From assembly GCF_021531915.1 (NCBI RefSeq), contig NZ_JAFBIV010000016.1:1-50117 (forward strand): a DNA stretch of 50,117 nucleotides, written 5' to 3'. The notes below the pieces were generated by a model. It did not search any database. It was not told the origin of the DNA and saw only the letters and a list, made by a program, of their open reading frames with translations. Each line of letters starts with the position of its first letter. Within the stretch, counting starts at the first letter, position 1. The stretch is from Oscillibacter valericigenes. GTDB taxonomy: Bacteria; Bacillota; Clostridia; Oscillospirales; Oscillospiraceae. The translations under genes and the position numbers were made by a program. Below are positions 25,801 to 32,633 of this stretch, one piece after another.

Positions 25801-25907
25801 CCCTGCTGTTCACCCCGGTGTTCTACTCCGTCATCGACGAGCTGCCCAGAAAGCTGCGGCGCAAGGGCGGGCGGAAGACCCCGAAAGAGGCCGTGGTCAG
25901 CGAATGA
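22812..25907 (+). CDS. RND-family efflux permease (HAE1/AcrB type)
   Basis: 1031 residues with two homologous halves, each one transmembrane helix, a large extracytoplasmic porter domain and five more helices. First helix 'VTTLLAVIMIAIFGVVF'; porter start 'LPDMEAPMAIVVSYYNGATPSDMEELVTRPLE' is classic. TM4 'GMGVGMIVDNSIVVLENIYRYA' keeps the first proton-relay Asp but has Asn at the second position. The second half ends 'PLRIRPILMTTTTTVLAMVPMA', typical of the family. It exports lipophilic compounds using proton influx. GGAGG is 5 nt from this GTG and 11 nt from the ATG at 22818, which starts 'MSTAKFCIRH'; either may be used. AcrB-type pumps usually need an outer membrane, so the monoderm context is notable. 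Confidence 0.92.
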   Translation: MPMSTAKFCIRHRVTTLLAVIMIAIFGVVFTTQLQMALLPDMEAPMAIVVSYYNGATPSDMEELVTRPLETAVMSVSGVEEVSSTSSDGLTNLMITYEDGTNLDIAATKLREKFNALSLPDGASEPVIINMNIGDLLPTAMIALIGDDLAELQTLADDTVGPALERIDGVASVTVSGGVTRQISVQVDATRAAGYGISNSYVGQFLAAENLLYPGGDMQNGSKTLTVSTDARFRSVEDVADMILALPTGGTVRLGEVADVVLENSESDSIAKVEGTNCVLLQVSKQSGANEHSTARKVAARMAELQAENRSIRYSNVYLASDFIDIVVHSALQNIILGVLLAAIVVYLFLRRWSATMTIAISMPVCILSVFLLMNLCHLTLNMMSMGGIAMGVGMIVDNSIVVLENIYRYAAEGHDRMTACVDGTREVTTSVIASTLTTVAVFVPIGLSGGTAGMLFDDFCLTIGFLILGSMAIALTLVPLLCYMMLDETKVHERQLKKAEKEPGALRVKLKGWVGKLYGTYLRLLDYFIHHLKVGMLVSVALVAFFVVCCLSTGTVLLPSMDMGQVSISVSMPTGSEVGETTAIADRIGRIAEEHVEELSDMYYSAAAESASITLNLVDKSDRKRSSQEVADGLRPWLQDIAGCEISVTASDMTSMMSGSDISVNITGDDYATLAVIAGDLSREIAQLEDAVDVTTSVAKQVPQVEVTINREAASQYGLTAASVGAAVRSQLTGDTATTVFLNNKEIDVVVKGDGSAAANLDALRAMPISTAMGGYVTLSDVAHVEIVQAPQSISRVNQSRQVSVTGSTLSGDATAMTRAIQEILAGYDMPEGYTAETAGSYEDMMESFHDLLLALVVALGLVYFVLAAQFESFLMPVIVMMILPVAFSGALFALPLTGRDLSMISLVSLIMLAGTVVNSSIILVDYIKVRRQMGESREEAILHACPLRIRPILMTTTTTVLAMVPMALAMGDTLEMMSDMGITMIFGMVISTIVTLLFTPVFYSVIDELPRKLRRKGGRKTPKEAVVSE

Positions 25908-25915
25908 TTCCCAAC

Positions 25916-25952
25916 CCTCCGGATGCCAAAGAGCATCCGGAGGATTCTTTCG
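25916..25952 (+). terminator. Terminator of the efflux operon
   Basis: Perfect 11-bp arms CCTCCGGATGC (25916-25926) and GCATCCGGAGG (25933-25943), 6-nt loop, then ATTCTTTCG, 9 bp after the stop. Confidence 0.8.
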
Positions 25953-25997
25953 TATTCCACTAACAAAAAAAGCGGTAAGGGAACTGTCAGCAGATAC

Positions 25998-26026
25998 TTG
26001 ACCAACGCAGGGGAAAATGGTATCAT
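25998..26026 (+). promoter_or_regulatory. Promoter of the moaA operon
   Basis: TTGACC (25998-26003), 17-bp spacer, TATCAT (26021-26026). Predicted start near 26033, exactly where the shared molybdenum motif begins. Confidence 0.6.
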
Positions 26027-26032
26027 ATGACT

Positions 26033-26058
26033 ATCGTTAATCTCAAGCGAGAATCACG
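26033..26058 (+). promoter_or_regulatory. Shared palindromic motif, copy 1 (candidate Mo/W-responsive operator)
   Basis: Left arm CGTTAATCTC (26035-26044), 4-bp AAGC, right arm GAGAATCACG (26049-26058); 8 of 10 positions are complementary. With its flanking AT it is identical at 22 of 26 positions to a copy upstream of modA (29013-29038). Here it overlaps the predicted transcription start, a repressing position. No regulator gene is recognised in the window. Confidence 0.55.
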
Positions 26059-26075
26059 GAAAGGGGGCGACCGGT

Positions 26076-27020
26076 ATGCGGGATGGCTGCGGCCGTACCA
26101 TTGACTATCTGCGCCTGTCGGTGACAGACCTGTGCAACTACCGCTGCCGGTACTGTATGCCGCCGGAAGGCGTCTGCAAGCGGGACCACCGGGATACCCT
26201 GTCCGTGGAGGAGTGCGCGGAGATCGCAGAGGCCGCCGTCCGCCTGGGAGTGAACAAGATCCGCCTGACAGGCGGCGAACCCCTGGTGCGCCGGGGCATC
26301 GTGGAGATCTGCCGCCAGCTGCGGGCTATCCCGGGGTTGGAGGAGCTGTGCCTCACCACCAACGGAAGCCTGCTTCCGGAACTGGCTGTGCCCCTGCGGG
26401 AGGCGGGGGTGGACCGGCTGAACATCAGCATGGACACCCTGCGGCCGGATCGCTTCCGGGATATCACCCGCCTGGGGAGCCTGGAGGATGTGATGTCCGG
26501 CATCGAAGCGGCGGAGACCGCGGGCTTCCGGGATCTGAAGCTGGACACGGTCCTCATCGGCGGCTTCAACGACGATGAGATCGGAGACTTTTTGCAATTG
26601 ACCATGGACCACCCCTGGGAGGTTCGTTTCATTGAACTGATGCCCATGGGGCCCTGCGCTTCCTGGGACAAGAGCTGCTTCCTGCCGGGAACAGAGGTGC
26701 TGAAACGCTATCCCGCTCTGCGGGAGATCGAACCCAACGGCGTGGCCCGGCGGTACCGCCTGCCCGGTGCCAAGGGGACCGTGGGGCTGATCTCGCCCGT
26801 GAGCCATGAGTTTTGCGGTCAATGCCGCCGCATCCGGGTAACGTCGGACGGCAAGCTGAAGGGCTGTCTTCACAGCCGGGAGGAGATTTCCCTGCGGGGC
26901 CTTCACGGAGAAGCGCTGGAGGAAGCCATCCGCCGGGGCATTTTGCAGAAGCCCCGGCAGCATCACCTGGGGGAACGCCCCAGCGACACCCCCCGTACCA
27001 TGAACCAGATCGGAGGCTGA
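26076..27020 (+). CDS. moaA: GTP 3',8-cyclase (molybdenum cofactor step 1)
   Basis: 314 residues. Radical-SAM [4Fe-4S] motif Cys20-Cys24-Cys27 in 'DLCNYRCRYCMPPEG', 'RLTGGEPLVRRG' (SAM binding), 'TTNGSLL', 'RLNISMDTLRPDRF' and the second cluster motif 'FCGQCRRIRVTSDGKLKGCL' (Cys247, Cys250 and a later Cys) that binds GTP. The protein ends in the Gly-Gly dipeptide typical of MoaA and needed for catalysis. It makes 3',8-cyclo-GTP and releases 5'-deoxyadenosine, the kind of by-product the DHAP-shunt genes at 5-7.5 kb could recycle. Start chosen after AAAGGGGG. Confidence 0.96.
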   Translation: MRDGCGRTIDYLRLSVTDLCNYRCRYCMPPEGVCKRDHRDTLSVEECAEIAEAAVRLGVNKIRLTGGEPLVRRGIVEICRQLRAIPGLEELCLTTNGSLLPELAVPLREAGVDRLNISMDTLRPDRFRDITRLGSLEDVMSGIEAAETAGFRDLKLDTVLIGGFNDDEIGDFLQLTMDHPWEVRFIELMPMGPCASWDKSCFLPGTEVLKRYPALREIEPNGVARRYRLPGAKGTVGLISPVSHEFCGQCRRIRVTSDGKLKGCLHSREEISLRGLHGEALEEAIRRGILQKPRQHHLGERPSDTPRTMNQIGG

Positions 27021-27023
27021 ACC

Positions 27024-27503
27024 ATGGGTGACTTGACCCATTTCAATGAACAGGGCCGGGCCCGGATGGTGGACGTAACGGAGAAGGCCGTTACCCACCG
27101 GACGGCCATCGCCGCCGGTGAGATCCATGTGTCCCCGGAGACCATGGCCCACATCAAAAACGGCACTATGAAGAAGGGCGACGTGTTGGCAGTGGCCCAG
27201 GTGGCAGGTATCCAGGCCGCCAAGCACAACTGGGAACTGATCCCCATGTGCCACCCCCTGCCCCTGACAGGCATTGACATCGCGTTCCATCTGTCTGACG
27301 ACCCCTGTATGGTAGAGATCCAGGCCACTGTCACCTGCACCGGCGTCACCGGAGTGGAGATGGAGGCCCTCACCGCCGTTTCCGTGGCGGCGCTGACCAT
27401 CTATGACATGTGCAAGGCCGTCCAGAAGGATATGCGCATCACCAACATCCGCCTGCTGCGGAAATCCGGCGGCAAGAGCGGCGACTACATTGCGGAGGAA
27501 TGA
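27024..27503 (+). CDS. moaC: Cyclic pyranopterin monophosphate synthase
   Basis: 159 residues: '[20 protein letters not shown]', '[35 protein letters not shown]' (active-site Lys/His region), '[33 protein letters not shown]' (Glu-Met-Glu-Ala-Leu and catalytic Asp/Lys) and '[10 protein letters not shown]'. It converts MoaA's product to cPMP. It starts 3 nt after moaA; the ribosome binding site lies in the moaA end. Confidence 0.96.
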   Translation: MGDLTHFNEQGRARMVDVTEKAVTHRTAIAAGEIHVSPETMAHIKNGTMKKGDVLAVAQVAGIQAAKHNWELIPMCHPLPLTGIDIAFHLSDDPCMVEIQATVTCTGVTGVEMEALTAVSVAALTIYDMCKAVQKDMRITNIRLLRKSGGKSGDYIAEE

Positions 27504-27504
27504 C

Positions 27505-27948
27505 ATGGCAAAGGTCGTATCGGTGAACATCAGCGACCGGAAAGGGGAGCAGAAGTACCCCGTTCCGGAGATTGTATTAAAACTTCACCACGGCATTGTG
27601 GGGGACGCCCACGCCGGGGACTGGCACCGGCAAATCAGCCTGCTGGCGGAGGAGAGCGTGGACACCATGCGGGCCCTCTCTCCCATTCCCCTGGACGCGG
27701 GGGTGTTCGCGGAGAACATCAACACCGTGGGCGTCGATCTGAAAGGACTGCCCATCGGCACCCACCTCCGCATTGGGGAGACCGAGGTGGAGGTCACCCA
27801 GATCGGCAAGGAGTGCCACAACGACTGCGCCATCAAAAAGACGGTGGGCAAGTGCGTCATGCCCACTGAGGGCATCTTTGCCGTGGTGGTGAAGGAAGGT
27901 ACCATCCGTCCCGGCGACGAGATCGAGATTTTGGAGGCAAAACCATGA
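27505..27948 (+). CDS. MOSC-domain protein
   Basis: 147 residues from an ATG 1 nt after the moaC stop, behind GGAGG; the longer frame upstream overlaps moaC and is rejected. The MOSC fold is indicated by 'ISDRKGEQKYPVPEIVLKLHHGIVGDAHAG', 'RQISLLAEESVDTM', 'FAENINTVGVDLKGLPIGTHLRIGETEVEVTQIGKECH' and a conserved Cys in 'GKECHNDCAIKK'. MOSC domains carry sulfur or bind molybdopterin. Stand-alone forms next to moaC are common in anaerobes and are probably used in cofactor maturation. It overlaps the next gene by 4 nt. Confidence 0.9.
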   Translation: MAKVVSVNISDRKGEQKYPVPEIVLKLHHGIVGDAHAGDWHRQISLLAEESVDTMRALSPIPLDAGVFAENINTVGVDLKGLPIGTHLRIGETEVEVTQIGKECHNDCAIKKTVGKCVMPTEGIFAVVVKEGTIRPGDEIEILEAKP

Positions 27949-28964
27949 AACTGATCAGGACCGAGGAAGCCGTGGGCCATGTGCTGTGCCACGACATGAC
28001 CCAGATCATCAAAGACGAGTACAAGGACGCCCGGTTCCGCAAGGGCCATGTGGTCCGGCCGGAGGACATCCCCGTGCTGCTGTCCATGGGCAAGGAGCAC
28101 CTCTATGTCTGGGAGATGAATCCCGGCATGGTCCATGAAAACGACGCGGCGGAGCGGCTGGCTGCCCTGTGCGGCCGGGACAACATGGCGTGGAGCGGCG
28201 TCAAGGAGGGCAAAATTGAATTGACCGCCGCCTGTGACGGCCTGTTCCGGGTGGACAGCCGGCGGCTCATGGCCGTCAACTCCCTGGAGGACATCATGGT
28301 CGCCACCCGCCACGGCAATACCGCCGTCCGCAAGGGCGACAAGCTGGCGGGCACCCGGGTCATCCCGCTGATCATTGAAGAGGAAAAACTCAAGGCGGCG
28401 GAACAGGCCGCCGGGGATAAGCCGCTGCTGGAGCTGCTGCCGTACATCAAAAAGACCGCCGCCATCATTGCCACCGGCAGCGAGGTGAAAAAGGGCCTGA
28501 TCCAGGACACCTTCACCCCGGTGGTGAAAGACAAACTGGCCACATATGGCATCGAAACGCTTTCCATCACCTACTCCGGCGACGGCGTGGAGAATGTGGC
28601 AAACGCCATTGCGGAAGCCCGCAGGACCGGAGCGGACATCATCCTCTGCACCGGCGGCATGAGCGTGGACCCCGATGACAACACCCCTGGCGGGATCAAG
28701 CAGAGCGGCGCCCGCATCGTCACCTACGGAGCCCCGGTGCTGCCCGGCGCCATGTTCCTGCTGGGCTATTACGAGGACGGCACCGTGGTCATGGGCCTGC
28801 CCGGCTGCGTTATGTACGCCGGCGCCACCATCTTTGACCTGGCCCTGCCCTGCATCGCGGCAGGCGTGAAGATGACCCGGGCGGACTTCGCCGCCATGGG
28901 CGAGGGCGGTCTGTGCCTGGGCTGCAAGCCCTGCCACTGGCCCGTCTGCCCCTTTGGAAAATAA
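27945..28964 (+). CDS. MoeA-like molybdopterin-binding protein with cysteine-rich tail
   Basis: 339 residues. The N-terminal part is poorly conserved ('RTEEAVGHVLCHDMTQI', 'RFRKGHVVRPEDIPVLLSMG'). From about 165 a MoCF/MoeA domain is clear: 'IATGSEVKKGLIQDTF', 'GIETLSITYSGDGVENV', 'ADIILCTGGMSVDPDDNTPGGI', 'GAPVLPGAMFLLGYY' and 'VMGLPGCVMYAGATIFDL'. It is shorter than MoeA (about 400) and lacks domain IV, ending instead in CLGCKPCHWPVCPFGK (CxxCxxCx4C), a possible metal or Fe-S site. Presumably inserts or hands over molybdate/pterin for a specific enzyme class. No canonical moeA, moaD or moaE is in the window. Confidence 0.85.
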   Translation: MKLIRTEEAVGHVLCHDMTQIIKDEYKDARFRKGHVVRPEDIPVLLSMGKEHLYVWEMNPGMVHENDAAERLAALCGRDNMAWSGVKEGKIELTAACDGLFRVDSRRLMAVNSLEDIMVATRHGNTAVRKGDKLAGTRVIPLIIEEEKLKAAEQAAGDKPLLELLPYIKKTAAIIATGSEVKKGLIQDTFTPVVKDKLATYGIETLSITYSGDGVENVANAIAEARRTGADIILCTGGMSVDPDDNTPGGIKQSGARIVTYGAPVLPGAMFLLGYYEDGTVVMGLPGCVMYAGATIFDLALPCIAAGVKMTRADFAAMGEGGLCLGCKPCHWPVCPFGK

Positions 28965-28977
28965 AAAACTGCCGCAG

Positions 28978-29008
28978 CGTAAGAGCGCCCGGGTGCGCTC
29001 TTGCGTTT
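28978..29008 (+). terminator. Terminator between the moa and mod operons
   Basis: Stem AAGAGCGC (28981-28988) with GCGCTCTT (28995-29002), extended by CG pairs outside, then TTTCC. It ends directly before the second shared motif. Confidence 0.65.
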
Positions 29009-29012
29009 CCTA

Positions 29013-29038
29013 ATCGTTAACCTCGGGCGAGTATCACG
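29013..29038 (+). promoter_or_regulatory. Shared palindromic motif, copy 2 (upstream of modA)
   Basis: Left arm CGTTAACCTC (29015-29024), GGGC, right arm GAGTATCACG (29029-29038). 22 of 26 positions match the copy before moaA; the four differences fall at one arm position on each side and in the spacer. Here it lies 11 bp upstream of the -35, an activator-like position. Confidence 0.55.
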
Positions 29039-29049
29039 TTATCTTCTTC

Positions 29050-29078
29050 TTGCGGAGGATGGATAAATATTGTATGAT
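29050..29078 (+). promoter_or_regulatory. Promoter of the modABC-mogA operon
   Basis: TTGCGG (29050-29055), 17-bp spacer, TATGAT (29073-29078), 19 bp before the chosen modA ATG. The poor -35 fits an activated promoter. Confidence 0.45.
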
Positions 29079-29097
29079 GCAGAAAGGAAGCATGAAC

Positions 29098-29952
29098 ATG
29101 AAGAAGTATCTGTCTCTCCTGTTGACCCTGTGCCTGGTCCTGGCCCTGACCGCCTGCGGCGGCGCCAAGGAGGAGCCTGCCAAGACCGAGGAACCTGCGG
29201 TCCCCGCCGCTGAGCCGGTGGAGATCACCGTCTTTGCCGCCGCTTCCTTGCAGGAATCCCTGAACGCGGCCATCGAGCAGTACAAGGCCGTGGCCCCCGA
29301 AGTGACTGTGGTCACCACCTATGACTCCTCCGGCACCCTGCTGACCCAGATCAAGGAGGGCGCCTCCTGCGACCTCTTTCTCTCCGCCGCTCCCAAGCAG
29401 ATCAACGCTCTGGACGGTTCCCTGAAGGACAACGCCGAGAAGAACCCTGACGGCCTGGACGTGGTGGTTCAGGGCTCCCGGCTGAACCTGCTGGAAAACA
29501 AGGTCACTCTGGCGGTTCCCGAGGGCAATCCCAAGGGCATCGAGAGCTTTGACCAGCTGGCGGACCTGCTGAAAAACGGGGAAGTGGCGCTGGCCATCGG
29601 CAACAGCGATGTGCCTGTGGGCCAGTACACACAGAAGATTTTTACTTACTATGAGATCGACGAGACCGCCGTCGCCAGCAAGCTGACCTACGGCTCCAAC
29701 GTGAAGGAAGTCACCACGCAGGTCTCCGAGGGTGCCGTGGACTGCGGCATCATCTACGGCACTGACGCCTTCTCTGCCGGTCTGACCGTGGTGGACAGCG
29801 CCACCGCCGAAATGTGCGGCCAGGTCATCTACCCCGCCGCTGTTCTGAATGTGGGCGAGCAGCCCGAGGCGGCCCAGGCCTTCCTGGACTATCTGACTAC
29901 TCCCGACGCCCTGGCCTGCTTCAAGGCTGTAGGTTTTGCCCCATTGGCCTAA
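29098..29952 (+). CDS. modA: Molybdate (or tungstate) ABC transporter, substrate-binding lipoprotein
   Basis: 284 residues from the ATG 7 nt after AAAGGAAG. Lipoprotein signal with lipobox LTAC (Cys20), then the ModA fold: 'ITVFAAASLQESLNAAIEQYKAVAPEVTVVTTYDSSGTLLTQIKEGASCDLFLSAAPKQINALDG', 'LLENKVTLAVPEGNPKGI', 'ALAIGNSDVPVGQYTQKIFTYY', 'VTTQVSEGAVDCGIIYGTDAF' and 'VIYPAAVL'. Ser residues in 'AAASLQ' and 'DSSGT' are the usual oxyanion ligands. Captures MoO4 or WO4 outside the cell; sequence alone does not tell which. First gene of modABC-mogA. Confidence 0.95.
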   Translation: MKKYLSLLLTLCLVLALTACGGAKEEPAKTEEPAVPAAEPVEITVFAAASLQESLNAAIEQYKAVAPEVTVVTTYDSSGTLLTQIKEGASCDLFLSAAPKQINALDGSLKDNAEKNPDGLDVVVQGSRLNLLENKVTLAVPEGNPKGIESFDQLADLLKNGEVALAIGNSDVPVGQYTQKIFTYYEIDETAVASKLTYGSNVKEVTTQVSEGAVDCGIIYGTDAFSAGLTVVDSATAEMCGQVIYPAAVLNVGEQPEAAQAFLDYLTTPDALACFKAVGFAPLA

Positions 29953-29978
29953 CGCCCAATGGGGGCCCCGGAATCGAA

Positions 29979-30071
29979 CCTTGGAGCGGCCAGGCAAAGC
30001 CTGGCCGCTCCAAGGTTTTGCTCCGCAAAACGCTTGTACGCCGCTGATGCGGCGGCGCGCCTGTGGCGCGC
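29979..30071. repeat. Hairpin array between modA and modB (REP-like)
   Basis: A 17-bp perfect hairpin (29979-29995 with 29999-30015, loop AAA) is followed by TTTTGC/GCAAAA (30016-30030), GCCGC/GCGGC (30040-30053) and GCGCGC pairs (30055-30071). The modA stop itself lies in CCCATTGG/CCAATGGG. No U-tract follows, so the array probably modulates the ratio of modA to modBC message. The core GGCCAGGCAAAGCC (29988-30001) recurs exactly at 47915-47928. Confidence 0.7.
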
Positions 30072-30121
30072 TCCGGGAAATATTTTCCATACTTTCTGAA
30101 ACGCTCAGGAGGTGTTCTCCC

Positions 30122-30796
30122 TTGGACTGGTATCCTCTCTATAACTCCCTGCGCATTGCCGCAATTTCCACCGTTGCCGTCTTCTTCCTGGGTATTTTTG
30201 CCGCTTATTACATTGCGAAGCTGCCCCGGCTGGTGAAGGGTGTGCTGGATGTGGCGCTGACGCTGCCCCTGGTGCTGCCGCCCACGGTGGTGGGCTGGCT
30301 GCTGCTGTGCCTGCTGGGGCCCAAGCGCCCCCTGGGCGCCTGGGTGCTGGAAACCTTCGGCGTTAAACTGGTGATGACCTGGTGGTCTGCCATTTTCGCC
30401 ACCATTGTGGTGGCCTTTCCGCTCATGTACCGCACCGCCCGGGGCGCCTTTGAGAGCTTCGACCAGAACCTGGCGGACGCGGGGCGGACCCTGGGGCGGT
30501 CCAATGCCTGGGTGTTCTGGCGGGTGCAGATGCCGGTGTGCAAGCAGGGCATCCTGGCGGGGACAGTCCTGGCCTTCGCCCGGGCGCTGGGTGAGTACGG
30601 CGCCACCTCCATGATCGCGGGCTACACTCCCGGCCGCACCGCTACCATCTCCACCACGGTGTATCAGCTGTGGCGGACCAATGACGATATGGGCGCCCTG
30701 AAATGGGTGCTGGTGAACATCGCCATCTCGGCGGTGTTCCTGCTGGCGGTGAACCTGCTGGAGACCCGCCAGCGGCAGAAGGGAGGCGGACGCTGA
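30122..30796 (+). CDS. modB: Molybdate ABC transporter permease
   Basis: 224 residues starting at TTG 30122, 9 nt after a strong AGGAGG; the ATG frame that begins inside modA has no binding site and passes through the hairpin array. Five to six membrane segments ('IAAISTVAVFFLGIFAAYYIA', 'VALTLPLVLPPTVVGWLLLCLL', 'VMTWWSAIFATIVVAFPLMY', etc.) and the ABC coupling loop 'NLADAGRTLGRSNAWVFWRVQMP...ILAGTVLAFARALGEYGATSMIAG' (EAA motif). ModB dimers form the channel energised by ModC. Its stop overlaps the modC start by one base. Confidence 0.93.
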   Translation: MDWYPLYNSLRIAAISTVAVFFLGIFAAYYIAKLPRLVKGVLDVALTLPLVLPPTVVGWLLLCLLGPKRPLGAWVLETFGVKLVMTWWSAIFATIVVAFPLMYRTARGAFESFDQNLADAGRTLGRSNAWVFWRVQMPVCKQGILAGTVLAFARALGEYGATSMIAGYTPGRTATISTTVYQLWRTNDDMGALKWVLVNIAISAVFLLAVNLLETRQRQKGGGR

Positions 30797-31839
30797 TGGC
30801 CCTTTCCATGGATATCCGCAAGAAAATGGGAGACTTCCAGCTGGAAGCCCGGTTTGAAGCCGAACAGGAGACCTTGGCCTTGTTGGGGGCTTCCGGCTGC
30901 GGCAAGTCCGTGACCCTGCGGTGCATCGCCGGTATTTTGACCCCGGACGAGGGGAAGATCGTGCTGGACGGCGTGACGCTGTTCGACAGCGCAGCCAAAA
31001 TCAATCTGCCGCCCCAGAAGCGAAATGTGGGCTACCTCTTCCAGCAGTACGCCCTGTTCCCCAACATGACGGTGCGGCAGAACATCGCCGCGGCAGTGCG
31101 GGACAAACAGCGGCGAAAGGCTGTGACCGAGGAAAAACTCTGCCAGTTCCGGCTGGAGGAGGTGGCGGACAAGCGCCCCAATCAAATTTCCGGCGGCCAG
31201 CAGCAGCGGACAGCCCTGGCCCGCATCCTGGCATCGGAGCCGAAAGCCATTTTACTGGACGAACCTTTTTCGGCTTTGGACAGCTATTTGAAATACCAGC
31301 TGGAAGTGGAACTGGCGGAGACGCTGGAGCAGTTCCCCGGCACGGTCCTGTGGGTCTCCCACGACCGGGGCGAGGTGTTCCGCAACTGCCGCCGGGTCTG
31401 CGTGCTGGACCGGGGGCGGTCCCAGGGGACCTTCACCCTGCGGGAGCTGTTCCATGAACCGGTGACAGAGGCGGCGGCCCGCCTTTCCGGCTGCAAAAAC
31501 TACGCGGACGCGATCCCCAAAGGCACCGCCGTATTCCTGCCGGAGTGGGGCCTGACGCTGGACTGCGGCAAGGAGGTTCCCTCGGATATCCGCCGGGTGG
31601 GCATCCGGTCCCACCATGTGGCCATGGCGGCGGCAGATGCTCCCGGTGCGTTCCCATGTGAAGTGCAGCGGGTGATCCAGGATGTGTTTATCACCATTGT
31701 TCTGCTGCGGCCTGAAAACGCCGTCCCGGACGCACCGCCCCTGCGGATGGAGCTGGACCGGGAAGATTGGGCCAACGTGACAGATAAAAACCATGTCTGG
31801 GCCGCCATTCAGCCCAGAGATATTTTACTTCTGAAGTGA
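30796..31839 (+). CDS. modC: Molybdate ABC transporter ATP-binding protein
   Basis: 347 residues: Walker A GASGCGKS (31-38), Q-loop 'LFQQYALFPNMTVRQNI', signature ISGGQQQ (131-137), Walker B 'AILLDEPFSALD' (151-162), H-loop 'WVSHDRGE', then a C-terminal TOBE/Mop-like domain (about 235-347, 'VGIRSHHV', 'CEVQRVIQDVFITIVLL', 'WAAIQPRDILLLK') that in ModC proteins binds molybdate or regulates transport. The ATG overlaps the modB stop (TGATG). Confidence 0.94.
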   Translation: MALSMDIRKKMGDFQLEARFEAEQETLALLGASGCGKSVTLRCIAGILTPDEGKIVLDGVTLFDSAAKINLPPQKRNVGYLFQQYALFPNMTVRQNIAAAVRDKQRRKAVTEEKLCQFRLEEVADKRPNQISGGQQQRTALARILASEPKAILLDEPFSALDSYLKYQLEVELAETLEQFPGTVLWVSHDRGEVFRNCRRVCVLDRGRSQGTFTLRELFHEPVTEAAARLSGCKNYADAIPKGTAVFLPEWGLTLDCGKEVPSDIRRVGIRSHHVAMAAADAPGAFPCEVQRVIQDVFITIVLLRPENAVPDAPPLRMELDREDWANVTDKNHVWAAIQPRDILLLK

Positions 31840-31851
31840 GGAGAGACGACC

Positions 31852-32349
31852 ATGTATCATGCCGCTGTTCTGACAGTCAGTGACCGCAGCTTTCGTGGAG
31901 AGCGCCCTGATGCGGGCGGACCGCTGGTAGTTGATATGCTGAAAAACACAGGCTATGAGGTGACTGTCACCGCCATCGTCCCCGATGAGCAGGCCCAAAT
32001 TGAAGAAAAGCTGTGCCAGATCGCCGACAGCGGGGAGGTCCAGCTGCTGGTGACCACCGGCGGCACCGGCTTTGCTCCCCGTGACGTGACCCCAGAGGCC
32101 ACCCTGGCGGTCTGCGACCGACTGACCCCCGGCATCCCGGAGGCTATGCGGTATGCCTCCATGCAGGTGACGAGCCGGGCCATGCTGTCCCGGGCCCAGG
32201 CGGGCATCCGCAAGGGGACCCTCATCATCAACCTCCCCGGCTCTCCCAAGGCAGCGAAGGAGAATCTGGAGGCCGTCCTGTCCGCCATCGGCCACGGATT
32301 GGAGATGCTCTCCGGCCGCCCCGCCGACTGCGCCAAGCTGACAGATTGA
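31852..32349 (+). CDS. mogA: MogA/MoaB-family molybdopterin adenylyltransferase
   Basis: 165 residues: 'AVLTVSDRSFRGERPDAGGPLVVDML', 'LVTTGGTGFAPRDVTPEATLAVCDRLTPGIPEAMRYAS' (molybdopterin-binding TTGGTG and APRDVTPEA) and 'GTLIINLPGSPKAAKENLEAVL' (INLPGSP). It adenylates molybdopterin before metal insertion. Cotranscribed with modABC, so cofactor activation and molybdate uptake are coregulated. Confidence 0.93.
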   Translation: MYHAAVLTVSDRSFRGERPDAGGPLVVDMLKNTGYEVTVTAIVPDEQAQIEEKLCQIADSGEVQLLVTTGGTGFAPRDVTPEATLAVCDRLTPGIPEAMRYASMQVTSRAMLSRAQAGIRKGTLIINLPGSPKAAKENLEAVLSAIGHGLEMLSGRPADCAKLTD

Positions 32350-32365
32350 AAACAGTAAAACAGAG

Positions 32366-32400
32366 CGCCCCCGGGACATGGTCCCGGGGGCGTTTTGTTT
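32366..32400 (+). terminator. Terminator of modABC-mogA
   Basis: Perfect 12-bp arms CGCCCCCGGGAC (32366-32377) and GTCCCGGGGGCG (32381-32392), 3-nt loop, then TTTTGTTT. 32401-32540 is AT-rich with no gene or clear signal. Confidence 0.88.
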
Positions 32401-32540
32401 GCCGAACGCGACAGCTTGCGGCAGAAAAGGGGAATCTGACGAGGAAAAGTTGACGATTTAAACAATAAAAGTGGAGCGAATACTGGAACTATCACTAAAA
32501 TTACAGGCAGAATCAACAAATATTAGCCGGAAAAAACAGA

Positions 32541-32581
32541 ACAATGCGACATTGTCCAACTTGTATTACAAGTGATATAAT
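32541..32581 (+). promoter_or_regulatory. Promoter and palindromic operators of the GntR gene
   Basis: TTGTCC (32552-32557), 18-bp spacer, TATAAT (32576-32581). Two 15-bp perfect palindromes overlap it: ACAATG-CGA-CATTGT (32541-32555) covering the -35, and ACTTGT-ATT-ACAAGT (32559-32573) within the spacer. The core TTGT-ATT-ACAA fits the TNGT-N3-ACNA pattern typical of FadR/FCD-subfamily GntR operators, so autorepression is likely. Confidence 0.65.
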
Positions 32582-32633
32582 TTTTGCGGAGAGAACCCAA
32601 CAATGTCGGAAAAGAACTGCAGAGGAAACATCA

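Noticed and set aside
26027..26075. Moco riboswitch before moaA
   Set aside because: The predicted 5' untranslated region is about 45 nt, too short for the Moco RNA fold.
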